64,000 nucleotides of DNA, from the NCBI GenBank assembly GCA_012274445.1, contig JAAROD010000087.1, forward strand, positions 930,001-994,000. Reading direction: 5' to 3'. Of this stretch, positions 10,634 through 20,684 are shown piece by piece; position 1 is the first letter of the stretch, and each line of letters opens with the position of its first letter. This DNA comes from Sclerotiophoma versabilis (taxonomy: Eukaryota; Ascomycota; Dothideomycetes; Pleosporales; Didymellaceae). The notes beneath the pieces are model-generated. The model was not told the DNA's origin. It did not search any database and saw nothing but the letters and a program-made list of their open reading frames with translations. Made by a program: the position numbers and the translations under genes.

Positions 10634-11740
10634 TTAGTTGTTCAAGCTGCTGCTGCTGCTGCTGCTGCTGTTGCTGGATCCATCGTTATTGTCTCCAGAG
10701 CTGGATTGGCTGCCCTTGCTACCAGCGCCGGATTCGCCTTTGCCTTTGCCCGACGAAGAAGAGCTGCTGTGGCTGCCTTTACGAGTAGAATCCCCACCAT
10801 CTGAGGATGATGAACCGTCGTCATCTCCCGAAGATGACTGGCTGCTACCATCACCCGAACTGGAACTGCTTCCAACCTTTCCACCCTTTCCACCCTTTCC
10901 ATCCTTTCCATCTTTTCCATCCTTTCCACCCTTTCCATCCTTTCCACCCTTTCCACCCTTTTCACCCTTTCCTGAGGAAGTCTGGTCCCCACCGCTACCG
11001 GAGCCAGACTGGCTGCTTTCCGTTCCAGACGAGGAACTACCGCTGGAACCGGTAAGGTCCGAGGAATCGCTGCTGCTGCTTCCATCGCTGGAGTCGCTCC
11101 CACTAGTAGTACTGTTTCCTCCTGAACCCATGGAGCTCCCACTCAAGCTGCCTGATCCCGATCCCTTTTCTCCGTGTTTCTTGTGACCAGATTTGCTGCC
11201 AGAGCTCTTTCCTCCGCTGCTGCTGCTGCTACCACTTTGGCATTCAGATCCACTTGAGCTGGAAGAGTAGCCGCTATCGCTGGAGTAGCTCTTGCTACTA
11301 GTGCTGTTTCCTCCTGAACCCATAGAGCTCTCACTGGAGCTGCCTGATCCCTTTTCTCCGTGTTTCTTGTGACCAGATTTGCTGCCAGAGCTCTTTCCTC
11401 CACTGCTGCTGCTGCTACCACCGTGGCATCCAGACTCACTCGAGCTGGAGGAGTCGCCACCATCGCTGCTCTCGTCACCATTGTCACTGTCGTCCCCTCC
11501 CTTGCTGCCCCCGGATCGGCTACCGCCCTTGCCGCCGTGACCGCTTTTGGTCTCGTTGCCACCTGCTCGCTTCCACTGCAGACCTTCTGCAAGAGCGGCA
11601 GTAGCCAATCCAGGAGAGGCGGTCAAGTCGCGTATACTGGGTGCGCGAAGCTCGCCTCGTCGGTCCAGAGCCACGGGTCCAGCTGTGACAGATGCAAGGA
11701 GACCGAAGCAGACGGTGGCGGTGGCGGTTGCAAAGCGCAT
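10634..11740 (-). CDS. Secreted Ser/Gly/Lys-rich low-complexity protein with Kex2-type sites
   Basis: Single exon, 368 residues. A signal peptide (MRFATATATVCFGLLASVTAGP) precedes dibasic sites RR (27-28) and KR (57-58, in LQWKR), typical of Kex2 processing. After the KR the protein is almost wholly Ser, Gly, Lys, Asp and His. A block containing GGKSSGSKSGHKKHGEKGSG occurs twice, each copy preceded by a single Cys (ESGCHGG and SECQSG). It is followed by GGKGGKDGK repeats and a poly-Ser C-terminus. High Ser suggests heavy O-glycosylation. A wall or mucilage-type structural protein, or a repeat-containing secreted protein, fits; no enzymatic domain exists. A TATA-like element lies at 11882-11891 on this strand. 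The opposite strand has long open frames only because the sequence is periodic. Confidence 0.75.
   Translation of the reverse strand: MRFATATATVCFGLLASVTAGPVALDRRGELRAPSIRDLTASPGLATAALAEGLQWKRAGGNETKSGHGGKGGSRSGGSKGGDDSDNGDESSDGGDSSSSSESGCHGGSSSSSGGKSSGSKSGHKKHGEKGSGSSSESSMGSGGNSTSSKSYSSDSGYSSSSSGSECQSGSSSSSGGKSSGSKSGHKKHGEKGSGSGSLSGSSMGSGGNSTTSGSDSSDGSSSSDSSDLTGSSGSSSSGTESSQSGSGSGGDQTSSGKGEKGGKGGKDGKGGKDGKDGKDGKGGKGGKVGSSSSSGDGSSQSSSGDDDGSSSSDGGDSTRKGSHSSSSSSGKGKGESGAGSKGSQSSSGDNNDGSSNSSSSSSSSLNN
10875..10972 (-). repeat. Tandem 9-bp-based repeat encoding Gly-Gly-Lys / Lys-Asp-Gly units
   Basis: The plus strand shows TTTCCACCC and TTTCCATCC units in series, read on the minus strand as GGK and DGK triplets. 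It lies inside the Ser/Gly/Lys-rich gene and is likely length-variable between strains. Confidence 0.85.
11154..11428 (-). repeat. Intragenic duplication (two copies of about 85 bp, about 190 bp apart)
   Basis: Bases about 11154-11240 and 11345-11428 are nearly identical, sharing TTTTCTCCGTGTTTCTTGTG and the flanking sequence through the Ser-rich codons. They encode the repeated block ending in HKKHGEKGSG. The near identity at DNA level implies recent duplication or gene conversion. Confidence 0.85.
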
Positions 11741-11881
11741 GGTGAATGTTAGTCGACAGAGTAGTCTGAAAGCAGAAAGTCCCGGTTAATTGGTTGAAAG
11801 TAGGAAGAGAAGGAAGAGTAGACTGTGAATGCGAAAGAAGATGGTTGAACTGATGATTCCGATATGAGCGATACCAGGGAA

Positions 11882-11891
11882 CTTATTTATG
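11882..11891 (-). promoter_or_regulatory. TATA-like element for the Ser/Gly/Lys-rich gene
   Basis: Minus-strand CATAAATAAG lies about 140 bases before the ATG at 11740. Position and composition fit a core promoter; no other support. Confidence 0.4.
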
Positions 11892-12800
11892 CTTGCTCGT
11901 CGTCCCCGCATTGAAGTCACTTCATGGCCTACACTCTATCACGAACTACCAGAAACAGCGCCTACCAGCATTAGCAATGGGCCGTACCTCCATGCTCATC
12001 TATTCCGAAGTTAAGAACTCTTCGACGCATAACAAGCTTTCTCAATGGTGGATCCTGTTAGTACAAATCCAGCTAAAGCGCAGACACACATGAGTCGTGT
12101 ATATGGGGTCAGCCACTACAAAGCAATCTGTTGGCTACCAAGCACATGCGTTCAGAGAGTTTGATGGGGTGGACCTATCAAGATGAGGCTTTACCGCATT
12201 GTCAAACACTGTCATCCTTCATGCAAGCCTTCTGTCATGTTTCAAACTCGCTTTCCGTTGTAACTTGAAACAGGTACGGGTATCAGAGTCACGAACAAAC
12301 CCATCACGACAGTATCGCATGATGAGTTGCATGTGGTAGAGAAGTCGAAAACTGGGCGCTGCTTCAATCTTTACCACACAATGAAATGGTCACCTGGGTT
12401 GCTAGATCGTCGCAATAGAAAGACAACTAATTATGTCTGCCATGGAAAAACGTCATTCTTCCCGAATTCTTGGCTATGTGCTTTGTTCTTTGTGCGCCAG
12501 AAGCTAAGCAATCAGTATAGTGTACAATTGAGGAAACAAATGCATCCGCAGACCGAACAAAGACTTGGAGGTATAACCTCTCGAGATGAAGGCCACCATA
12601 AATTTCATGAAAGCAGCATGTGTTATTGTGACTTACAACGACTCATTGTCACAGGTGTTTTCAAACATAGATGTCCGATATCTTCAGTGACCTTTCTTCA
12701 CCAACCTCGCTTCTTGGAAATTATAAAAACATTTTACTCTCCACGCTTGCGGGGTAATCCTTTTGCAGATGATCGTATAGAAGCTTCCTCAATATCTACC
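11892..12800. other. Intergenic stretch, open frame but no motif
   Basis: A plus-strand frame is open from 12327 and continues into the acidic protein at 12801, but the first 158 residues have irregular composition and no recognisable feature. I treat it as upstream sequence. Confidence 0.4.
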
Positions 12801-13220
12801 ATGCCTGGATTTGGAACAGAAACGGTACATTCCAGCTTCTACAGAAATAAAAAGGAAGATCTTGTTGACTATGACGACTCTGATATCGAGATTGAGGCTG
12901 GCGATCATACGAAGCAAGAAACGTCAACAGTAATCGAATCTCTTCAGCTCGACATAATTCCCAACGATGCAAACTTGCCTGCAGAGGCAGCCCAGGAGCC
13001 TAATGTGGGGGACAGCGAACAAGAATTGACAAGGGAGGAACATGACAGGATCACGAGCCTGTCCGCGTCGACCATACTAAAGATACCACAAGCCGCTGCC
13101 TTAATCAAAAATATATCAGATCTACTCAACAATCCCCCATTCCGAACATCTCTGGGCTTGGTTGAGTCTGTATGCTGCGTGCTGCGTGCTGCGTGCTGCC
13201 ATTCAGTTGGATGCATTTAA
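12801..13220 (+). CDS. Hypothetical acidic protein, possibly truncated
   Basis: From ATG 12801 (MPGFGTETVHSSFYRNKKED) the frame encodes about 139 residues. It is rich in Asp and Glu (DYDDSDIEIEAGD, EEHDRITSL) and then amphipathic (TILKIPQAAALIKNISDLL), with codon-like composition. The last 20 residues are encoded by a TGCTGCG tandem repeat (13173-13199) and look like junk (VCCVLRAACC). A decayed membrane-protein gene begins just downstream, so this may be the 5' part of a gene whose 3' end was lost or disrupted. No family recognised. An alternative is a chance frame extended from 12327. Confidence 0.35.
   Translation: MPGFGTETVHSSFYRNKKEDLVDYDDSDIEIEAGDHTKQETSTVIESLQLDIIPNDANLPAEAAQEPNVGDSEQELTREEHDRITSLSASTILKIPQAAALIKNISDLLNNPPFRTSLGLVESVCCVLRAACCHSVGCI
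13173..13199 (+). repeat. TGCTGCG heptamer tandem repeat
   Basis: About four copies of TGCTGCG stand at the boundary between the coding-like 12.8-13.2 kb stretch and the decayed region to its right. Confidence 0.8.
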
Positions 13221-13339
13221 CTATGTCACCTTCAGATTTCAAGCAAGCTTTCTTAGCGAGCAAGGCCATAGAACAGGATTTTTTTCCTTCAGCCTGGCAA
13301 CCCAGATCGGTCACCCCGGAGTCGTAACTCCAGTCTTGC

Positions 13340-15240
13340 CTACCGTTGGAGCTCGTTATGGCAAGCTCCTACCCAATGTGCGGTTTGCTACTCTTAGGAG
13401 GCGCAATAGCAGCGGGACATTATCATTTCTATTAGTCGCTGAACAACACAACAACGCCAGGTAATTTCTTGCAGTAATTAACTACTGCGTATGGCACTGC
13501 CTTTGCTTTTGTTACTAAGGCATGCATAGTAGCTGCAGTCAGATCTGCATATACGCAGGACATATAATCTAACTTCCAGAAGAAGTTCATCAAAATATCA
13601 ACTGTTAATTTAACGTTTACCGCTACTTCAAGTGTTGTCTTATTGCTAGATCCTTAGTTCATATGGACCTGCAAGATTGGGGCTGTCCTTGCCGCCCTCG
13701 CATGGTCAGACTGCGCTACTTCAAGCGACTTCACAGGATGCTAACTGCTCCAGGTTGCTACCACTGTCAGCCATAATTACACCAGCTACACTTTCTGTAC
13801 GCCTAACTACATTATTAACAACAGTTGCTCTAACAGTACCAACCCAGAATTTTTTAACATTTGCTGAGCTTCATAACAGGTTTGCCGTGCAGGCACCATT
13901 AACAAGGTTGGCAAAGCTGGTCACTTCTAGAGTTTAGATTCCTCTAGTCTAGGCATTTATTGCTAATACAACATACACCCTAGAGCTTGTAGGATGTTCT
14001 CTGCAGTGCAGCGCGCTGTCTTTTAATGTCACTAAGAACATCAATGCAATATATAAAGAAACAGGGGGTCAGGTTATAAAAAATAACAATTCTGTACAGC
14101 AAACAGCTGTTTATATTGCGGTTACGCCATTCACACCTTAGACTTAAAGCAGCCACACGTGGCCACTAGACAACCTTAGACAAACAGTGACTAATAGCTC
14201 AGATTAGAGTACATTTGTAAAGTTTTGTCTTAAAGGTTCGCAATCTCATTGTTCTCTTCTTAGCCTAACCTTAAGGCATACTAGATAAATCCACAGAGGG
14301 CTATAGAAAGACCATAGACATGAAAAACGCTGTTTAGTTGTGATTTAGTAACAAGAGACTATCTTGTTCAGTCTAGAAGACTTAGTATTGGCTTGACTTT
14401 AATGCCCGCAATCCTGTCACAGCTCTCAAGAGCTACAGTTACACCCAGCAAGGAGTTTTTAAGGCTGACAGCCCTGACGGTATAGGGTCTATCATAGCTA
14501 TTCAGCCCCTTCTTAACATTCTCCGAGGCGCTACTTACTTAACTAGCTGTTGGTGCTTCTGAAGTCAGATGCAAATGTCCAAATGCACAACATCTCTGAC
14601 CTATGTAGCTTCGCAGACATTAATTCATAAGACGGCACTAACGGCTATGGTCTACAAAAAAGCAGGCGAAATACACAACAAGACGTAGGAAGTCGCAAGG
14701 GTCTAAGGTTAGGGTGTAGCAGCACCATTAGGCGACCCTATCCCTGCCGCCAATCCCCAAGATGTTCCTCTTACCCAAAACCTCAGCTTACGCAAGGTTA
14801 TTAAGGAGATAAGTCAGAATCTTACCTTGATTTACTTCTTAGATGCAAGATATCTGTCGCCTAACGGCATTAAGGCCGCTGTTACAACAACGATGCCTGT
14901 TAACGTCTACTATTATAACATACAAAACTTTGTTCTTGCTTACGCTATAATATTCAGCGCATTAGCACTAGCGGTTGTAATAGGCTTGTACGTATACGCT
15001 GCGAGCGGTTATGTAAACAGAACAGCAAACTTTTCAGCCATTCTATGTGCAACTAACCGTAACCTAGGCCTTGGCAGCCTTATTAAGTAGTCTACAACAG
15101 CAATTAATGCGAAAAGCAATCTCTCTTTAATGGTAGCTAGGCCGGAAGTGCTCAAGTTATGGTTGAAGTATGTAGTGCTTCTGGATGATCATGCATCAGG
15201 TCCAGAACTGCAGAAAGCTAGAGATCTTAATTCAATAAAC
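13340..15240 (+). pseudogene. Heavily mutated multipass membrane protein (uncharacterised fungal family)
   Basis: Coherent pieces follow in the right order on the plus strand. They are a hydrophobic segment (CGLLLLGGAIAAGHYHFY), then TTAYGTAFAFVTKACIVAAV and RSAYTQDI, WTCKIGAVLAALAW, LLPLSAIITPATLSV, and an extracellular part with YTLELVGCSLQCSALSF. Near the end come YYNIQNFVLAYAIIFSALAL (a transmembrane helix) and NFSAILCATNRNLGLGSL. This order (transmembrane helices, 'PLSAIxTPATL', a Cys-containing outer domain, a last helix, then 'FSxIL..TRN') is that of a large uncharacterised membrane-protein family I know from filamentous ascomycetes. The copy has many in-frame TAA/TAG codons, several at expected Gln or Trp positions (for example after HYHFY and after YTQDI), and at least two frameshifts. 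It cannot make a full protein. Function of the family is unknown to me. Confidence 0.65.
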
Positions 15241-15552
15241 AACGAAGCTTTTTGGGTACGTGGACAAATCATGTAGTCTGTCACTTGGCAATAGAACATA
15301 AGCTGCCATTGCTCACAAAGGGTGACGATTTTACAAGCATAGTCCGCTGCTTCTGGATTAGCACCTCAGCGGTTTTCTAAATGGAATTCCAATGTCGGGA
15401 ACGTTGGTTCCGCCGACAAGAAGAATCCAGTGGTAAGTGATAAGAGGAGTCTAAGTGTCACCTAAATTTGTACGGCTAGTTATATCTTAATATCTTGACC
15501 GCTAGCATATCCAACCAAACTCCATGCCGTTAGGCCTCATGTTTGGTCTGCT
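15241..15552. other. Short gap between two pseudogenes
   Basis: AT-rich sequence, no motif seen. It separates the convergent ends of the membrane-protein and 2EXR pseudogenes. Confidence 0.4.
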
Positions 15553-16846
15553 TTAATGAATTGGCTCCCAGCTAAGAATATATGAAGAGCTTCGGTACGT
15601 CCCTAGGTTTTTAGAACCATCCCCACACACGTCGTAGGCAAGCCGCACTGGTTCTCTAAGTGCCTCAGGCCACGTAGCTGCGCTACCTGGAAACGGCCCA
15701 CTCCAGCCTAACCCGGCATTGTCCAGCTGCTCCCTTTCTTTAGCGAGAAATTGGCTAAATACAACAAAAACAATATAATATCGGCGTCCGTTGGCCTCAA
15801 ACTCCTGATTAAGATAATAGTCTGCTAACAACGCTGCATGTTCCCGGGGCTTCAGATTCCAATGCATGTTAAGGTGATCTAAGACATTGTCTTTGTCCTC
15901 AGCCATTCGCTTTGCCCAGATGTCTCGCACTACAGCCGGATAGTCGCGGTTCCAGTTTGGACGGGGCACGCTATCCACCAGCCAGTACAGTGTTGCAGGG
16001 CAGTGAGCTACTTGCATTTCCCTAACAAACGCTTGGACGTTTCCAGAACGCAGCTTGTGCCGTCCACCCCAAGTTCCCTATAATAGATGCCATTCCAGAC
16101 CTATGCAGTCAAAACATGCAAAGGTTGTCCTATGCGTCGCTTGCTCAATCTAGTACTGCCAGGGCGCATGCCTAAGCAGTGGTGTTGCTCGGCCTTCATT
16201 ATTATAGAGGCGGAAGATGACGAGGTCGAGCGTATGTATCCGAGGTGTAAGCAGCTGCCAACAGCTATGTTTTTTTTGCGACTGGTGGGTCTCTATTGCC
16301 GCTATACTGCCTTTCCCAGTCATCTATTGGGCGTGGCCGGTAAGGCAGGCCTATGCTGCGCTGGATAGGCCAGCTGCATTTGCGGTTATCTTGAATATAT
16401 CTTTTTGCGATATTGCGGGAAAGCCGGCAAACTAAGAGGAGTGTTGTAATCTGGGTATACGTTGACAGTTGCCTACAGCAGTTGGTATAAGTTATCTCAT
16501 CGACGAGATTAGGTTGAACGGCTTCGCTGTCGTTCGACCTTGATCTCCCTAAAACAGCTGGTACGGTGGTAAGGAGAAAGCGAAAGAAGGGACTCGACTC
16601 TTGCTTGCTTTTATTGGCGCGTCTGTTGAACTTAGGGTTTTCCTGCCTTGCATAGAACACGTCCGAATGCGTTTCAGGCATGCGGTCGAACTGGTACTAT
16701 TTTGTCATGCGAATGCTGTCGCGGATAAAGTCAGGGTCGTGTGGGATACCTTCGACTTCGACCCAGTGTACACCGCGAGAGGTTGGGAGTACCAGCTTCC
16801 AGATAGCCTCTTGTAGCTCAATTGCAAGGTCATTGAAAATTGCCAT
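15553..16846 (-). pseudogene. 2EXR-domain protein with three TAG stops and a frameshift
   Basis: The minus strand starts with MAIFNDLAIELQEAIWKLVL and SRGVHWVEVEGIP, a 2EXR-type N-terminus ('LPxELxxxIWxxxLP', then 'RxVxVE'). It then hits TAG at 16697-16699 (RMTK-stop-YQFDRM) and continues in the same frame to LLLVCRLSRNIAKRYIQ, another 2EXR landmark. A frameshift lies near 16260. The second frame gives LDLVIFRLYNN, TAG at 16150-16152 (APWQY-stop), FACFDCIGLEWHLL, TAG at 16078-16080, then GTWGGRHKLRSGNVQAFV and a long intact C-terminus ending at 15553. All three stops fit TGG to TAG. 2EXR proteins are an abundant fungal family of unknown role, so decay of one copy is unsurprising. Confidence 0.8.
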
Positions 16847-17973
16847 GGCGTAAACTAGCAAGCAAAAGTAGTCTAGGAGGCCTGATGCATTACAAGGCAG
16901 GCGCGTTGGTACAGGTGCACTGTGATGCGAACAGCTTACTTCTGAAGACTTGGATGGGTCAGGCCTACATAGTCGGAAAGGGTCAGCACAGGCCATGGAG
17001 CACGTGACCAAGTCATTGTAACGGTCAGGGCACGCCACGTACGACGAAAGGTCAGTGCACAGCCACACCACCACCCATACCCACAGATCACCAGTCTCCG
17101 GCTCCAAACACAGCATGTCATATGTGTTTTGGTTCAGCGTTTCCAAGTGGCGGAAGTCACAGTATCGCCTGGGCACTGGTTGTGCACAGCGCGTGCCCGA
17201 AGACCGGAAGTCCGAGGCTTTCAGGCGCCCATAGGTAGTTCATCTCCAGAATCCGTCGACCGTTACTGTCAACCGGTCCTTCGCAGGGCCCGGCATCTGT
17301 CGGCTACTCCTTCCGCCTGCATGTATACGTCCATGTGAACTGTGCGGCCACCTCTTTTGCCGTGTCAGATGCTACTACGTGCGACCTAGCCGTCATAGTA
17401 GCTGAGCAGCAGATGGCGCTTGTTGTCTATCCTATATAACTAGAATCTAGTCAATTTTGCTATTGCTAACAATACTATGTTAGGCCTCCGGACTGACTAG
17501 GAAGCCTTCTCCGCCACGATCTGCCGTAAGCTGACGGTAGTCGATCACGATGCCGTCAGTTTTCGACATCTGAATGCGAAACCTCTCCACTGTGTTCGCA
17601 GGCCGGATCTATACCTCTGGGGACCGACTAGACATAGAAGAGCAATGGATTGTGTGTAGCAGCTGTATCCATTCATTCGCAAACTTATCTCCTTCTTCGC
17701 TTCGCTAGAGCCACTCGTTCTTACCGTTTGCCTGGAGCAGCGGTCCTTTCAGTCCTTTCTGTAGTACGAAATCATACGTTCGTTTCATTACGTATTAAAT
17801 TTGCTAGCTGTAGTTTTGATCGTATATCGAAACCATATCCACGAGCACTTCTCTTTAGCCTATCCCCGTTCACCTGAAGCGACGCTTCCACAAAGCCCAT
17901 CCGACGATTCGTTTTATTTTTCCTTGTTTTTTTTCTGCACACATACAACGGAACAGTTCTCCAACAAGTCAGG
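16847..17973. other. Intergenic, upstream regions of two divergent pseudogenes
   Basis: Nothing coding recognised. The last 100 bases are T/C-rich (17910-17935 includes long T runs), a typical fungal leader for the secreted-protein pseudogene at 17974. Confidence 0.5.
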
Positions 17974-18841
17974 ATGAAGTTTCTCATCACCCTCCTGTCA
18001 GCTGCGGGACTGCTTGCTTCCGGTATATCTGCCGCGCCTCTGAATGAGCGCGGCATCATCAGAGCTCGGGCCCCAGGGACCGATTACGATATCGACGATG
18101 CCATCGTAGACTAGATGAGCGATCCTAAGACCAAGAAAAGAATGAAAACCGCCTGTGGCACTGTAGGAGGGTAGGAAGAGTAGGCGCAGCTTAAGCTCGA
18201 AGCTGAATTCAGAGAGAAATTCCAGATCTCAGAGACTACAGATATTCGCGAACAGTCCAAGGTTTTTAAGGGAAGACAATTAGCCAACTTCCTCCTGCCA
18301 GAGACGGCTACGCACAAAGGCATGATCATCAAGCTGAAGTGTGAAAACAAGATCGCTCAGAGCGGTGATAGAATGCAAAAGCCAGTAGGCTCAGATAAAA
18401 AGAAGATATACAACGTCAAGGCAAATTATAAGGATCACAATTTCATATCCGTTGCCATGGCGTTCACGCCCAAGGCAGACAAAGCTCTCACTAAGGTCAG
18501 AATGAAACCTATCGCTAAGGCTGGCTGACATAGGTGCCGGGAATACTATAAGAGCATACAAAGAGAGAATGAAGGTTAGGACCTTAACCAAGGATATAGA
18601 TGACTTGGAAGAGGCCTTCAGAGGTTTATTTAGTTCTACTCCTCCTGCATCGCCACAAGCCAGACCTAAGACGCCACCTACAACTGGATCAGGAGCACCA
18701 GCAAGACCCAAGACGCCACCTCCTACCAAAAAACCAACTGGATCCCCGCCACCAGCACCTCAGAAGCCGAATGGGTCGCCCTAGAAGAAACCTGAACCAG
18801 AAGAGACGACAAGATCGTGCATATATCTCGGAAGGCCGTAA
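17974..18841 (+). pseudogene. Decayed secreted protein with ELKCEN-like core and proline-rich tail
   Basis: ATG 17974 opens a clear signal peptide (MKFLITLLSAAGLLASGISA) and prosegment. TAG codons at 18112, 18172 and 18181 interrupt the same frame (IVD-stop-MSDPKTKK; VGG-stop-EE-stop-AQLK), and the frame then stays open through GRQLANFLLPET, GMIIKLKCENK, HNFISVAMAFTPKAD to a TGA at 18526. The adjacent +1 frame continues as DIGAGNTIRAYKERM and a Pro/Lys-rich tail (RPKTPPPTKKP) to TAG 18782 and TAA 18839. All three early stops fit Trp to TAG. Relatives I recall carry Asp and Glu where this copy has Asn (LANF) and Lys (IIKLKCEN), both G-to-A. That spacing is reminiscent of a D...ExK nuclease core, which is speculative. 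Function unknown; this copy is dead. Confidence 0.7.
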
Positions 18842-19791
18842 CTACTGCTCAGCAAACATCTAGCATGTCAACAATCTTAGCTATCCTTAAATAAAGCGTT
18901 TCTATCATTAGTATAGCTCTCTGACTACAGCTAACCACATGGTTTTTGAACTACTTACATCTTGCCATTTACCACACTCGATTGTAACCAATCAGTCAAG
19001 CAAGCATTGTAAAAAAATTTGTCCCTGGCTTCTTAAGACCGCGTTCATATGCTGGACTCTGCGTAGCCGAACCATACCTATGGTACCCACAGTAAATCCA
19101 TTCCAATCTTCAGTAATATTTACGACCCGCGGGCTGTGTTCTCGGTGTCCGTACGAGGCAGACTGCGCGTCGCGATCCACTGGCAGGGCACCGATAGGGC
19201 CCCCCGTCAACCTGCGATCTACATACCGTATGCATACACCTAGCGGCCGAGCTTTGCATCTGGACTTACCTAATAATCCATGCCTATTCGTGCATCAATA
19301 CACCTGAACCTGCCACCACGGCCTTATTCTCGATTCTTCTTCCCATTAGGCCCAGGTGTTGCAATGCGATCAGGATAAATGGCGTTCAAGTCCAACAAAG
19401 AATTTACCTCGCGCTTTGAAGAACCACGCCTTCGACATGGCTGACATCCTGGCCCCTAACAGCTCCATGGTTCCGCCAGAGCCCAGCCCACATCACCAGC
19501 CTTCTGAAACAGTCGCCATGGATCTCTCAGCCCCGCATTCCATAGCCCTAATGAAAAATACGCCATAGAGAAGGCCAAGCTTTTCCGAGAAGAAGGAAGC
19601 AGCCAAGTTATCGTCGCCAGCGCGCCAGGCTACTAAATTAAATCCCACTTGCGGTGTAAACGACGGTCTTTAATCTGTGTATTTTACACGAAAATAGATC
19701 GGTTTAATTTACACGATTTTGTACCGTAGTGCTTGTTGATGACTAATGGTCAAAATTTCCTACCTACTCTGCACTAATGGGGGGCCCAAAT
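18842..19791. other. Intergenic or fully decayed sequence
   Basis: AATAAA at about 18889 may end the secreted-protein pseudogene. Short frames at 18939-19307 and 19356-19568 show no motif. A locally self-complementary, AT-rich stretch with repeated TTTACAC/GTGTAAA words lies at about 19645-19725. Confidence 0.45.
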
Positions 19792-20243
19792 GCGCCCGAC
19801 GCCCCTGAAGATGTGCCAACGTATGTCAGTGAACTGCATGCGATGGACCTGGCCCGATCTGAGCGTGTGCGTGCACAGGTCGATGAGGTGGTTCATAACA
19901 AGACGTGGCCGCGAAGTTGAAAGCCTATCATCCCGGTTAGTGCAAGAGACCATGCTTTCATGATGAGTACCTCCAGAGCTTTAACAGGCGAAATGTGCAG
20001 CTTGTTGACACAGATAGAAAGGGAGTTAAGTCATTCACCGCGCATGGGCCGGTGGTGAATGGGACGGATCTGCAAACTACTTCCTTGATCAAAGGCATAC
20101 TGGTTCCAAGTCCTCATCAACCATTGTCAGTACTTCTGAGTATCAAGTTTAACAAGATCATATCCGTCATCATCGGGCGCATCTCGATATCTCTCGAACT
20201 TGGCCCAACTCGCACGCTGCCGATCAGCAAGCTCAGGTCCTGA
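19792..20243 (+). pseudogene. Fragment of a Baeyer-Villiger / flavin-containing monooxygenase
   Basis: Two frames join to give the C-terminal half of an FMO-type Baeyer-Villiger enzyme. The first is APDAPEDVPTYVSELHAMD and RSERVRAQVDEVVHNKT (19792-19915). After a frameshift come KLKAYHPG, TAG at 19938-19940, CKRPCFHDEYLQSFNRRNV, QLVDTDRKGVKSFTAHGPVV, and later IIGRISISLEL. In relatives the TAG position is Trp (PGWCKRP). The FAD- and NADPH-binding N-terminus is not visible upstream and no C-terminus follows, so this is a truncated, mutated remnant. The family oxidises ketones to esters with NADPH and oxygen. The identification is by recalled motif similarity. Confidence 0.65.
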
Positions 20244-20490
20244 TCTACGAGAGGTGCGCATTCAACTCATTATCATGGTGCGTGAACAAGGCAAGATTAA
20301 ATAAACAGAGGCCTAGAAGGAAGAGGGGCGGGAACTATCAAACTGCGAGTGCGAAGCGGGGACTGCATAAAGGCCCTTTCATAGCACTGCTTTGGCGCAA
20401 GCTAACTAGTTTAGTAACATTGAAGCTGAACTTTGCTGCCTGTGACCTCTAGAGGTGTCAAAAAAAGCTGACTAAGCAAATTTTCCAAAC
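20244..20490. other. Short spacer left of the transposon
   Basis: No coding signal. Its last four bases (AAAC, 20487-20490) match the four bases right of the transposon (22133-22136). Confidence 0.5.
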
Positions 20491-20539
20491 CACCCCCTAG
20501 TCAGAAAAAATGGAACACTTTTTGATTAGGTAACTTGCC
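20491..20539 (+). repeat. Left terminal inverted repeat
   Basis: 49 bp, exact reverse complement of 22084-22132; begins CACCCCCTAGTCAG and ends TAACTTGCC. Confidence 0.95.
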
Positions 20540-20684
20540 CCAACAAATGTCGATTTGTTAGCACCCACCATACAAAATGGCATCGCATAACAGCTACAGG
20601 CAATCAAATAAGCTGAAATTGATTTTTGAGGCTATTTAGAAGCTGTATAATCCTATCGCGAGCGAATTTTGTGGTGTTGTAGCA

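Noticed and set aside
10638..11186. Long plus-strand frame rich in Leu and Pro
   Set aside because: It is antisense to the periodic Ser/Gly/Lys gene; its composition is a by-product of that repeat and it has no start context or signal that fits.
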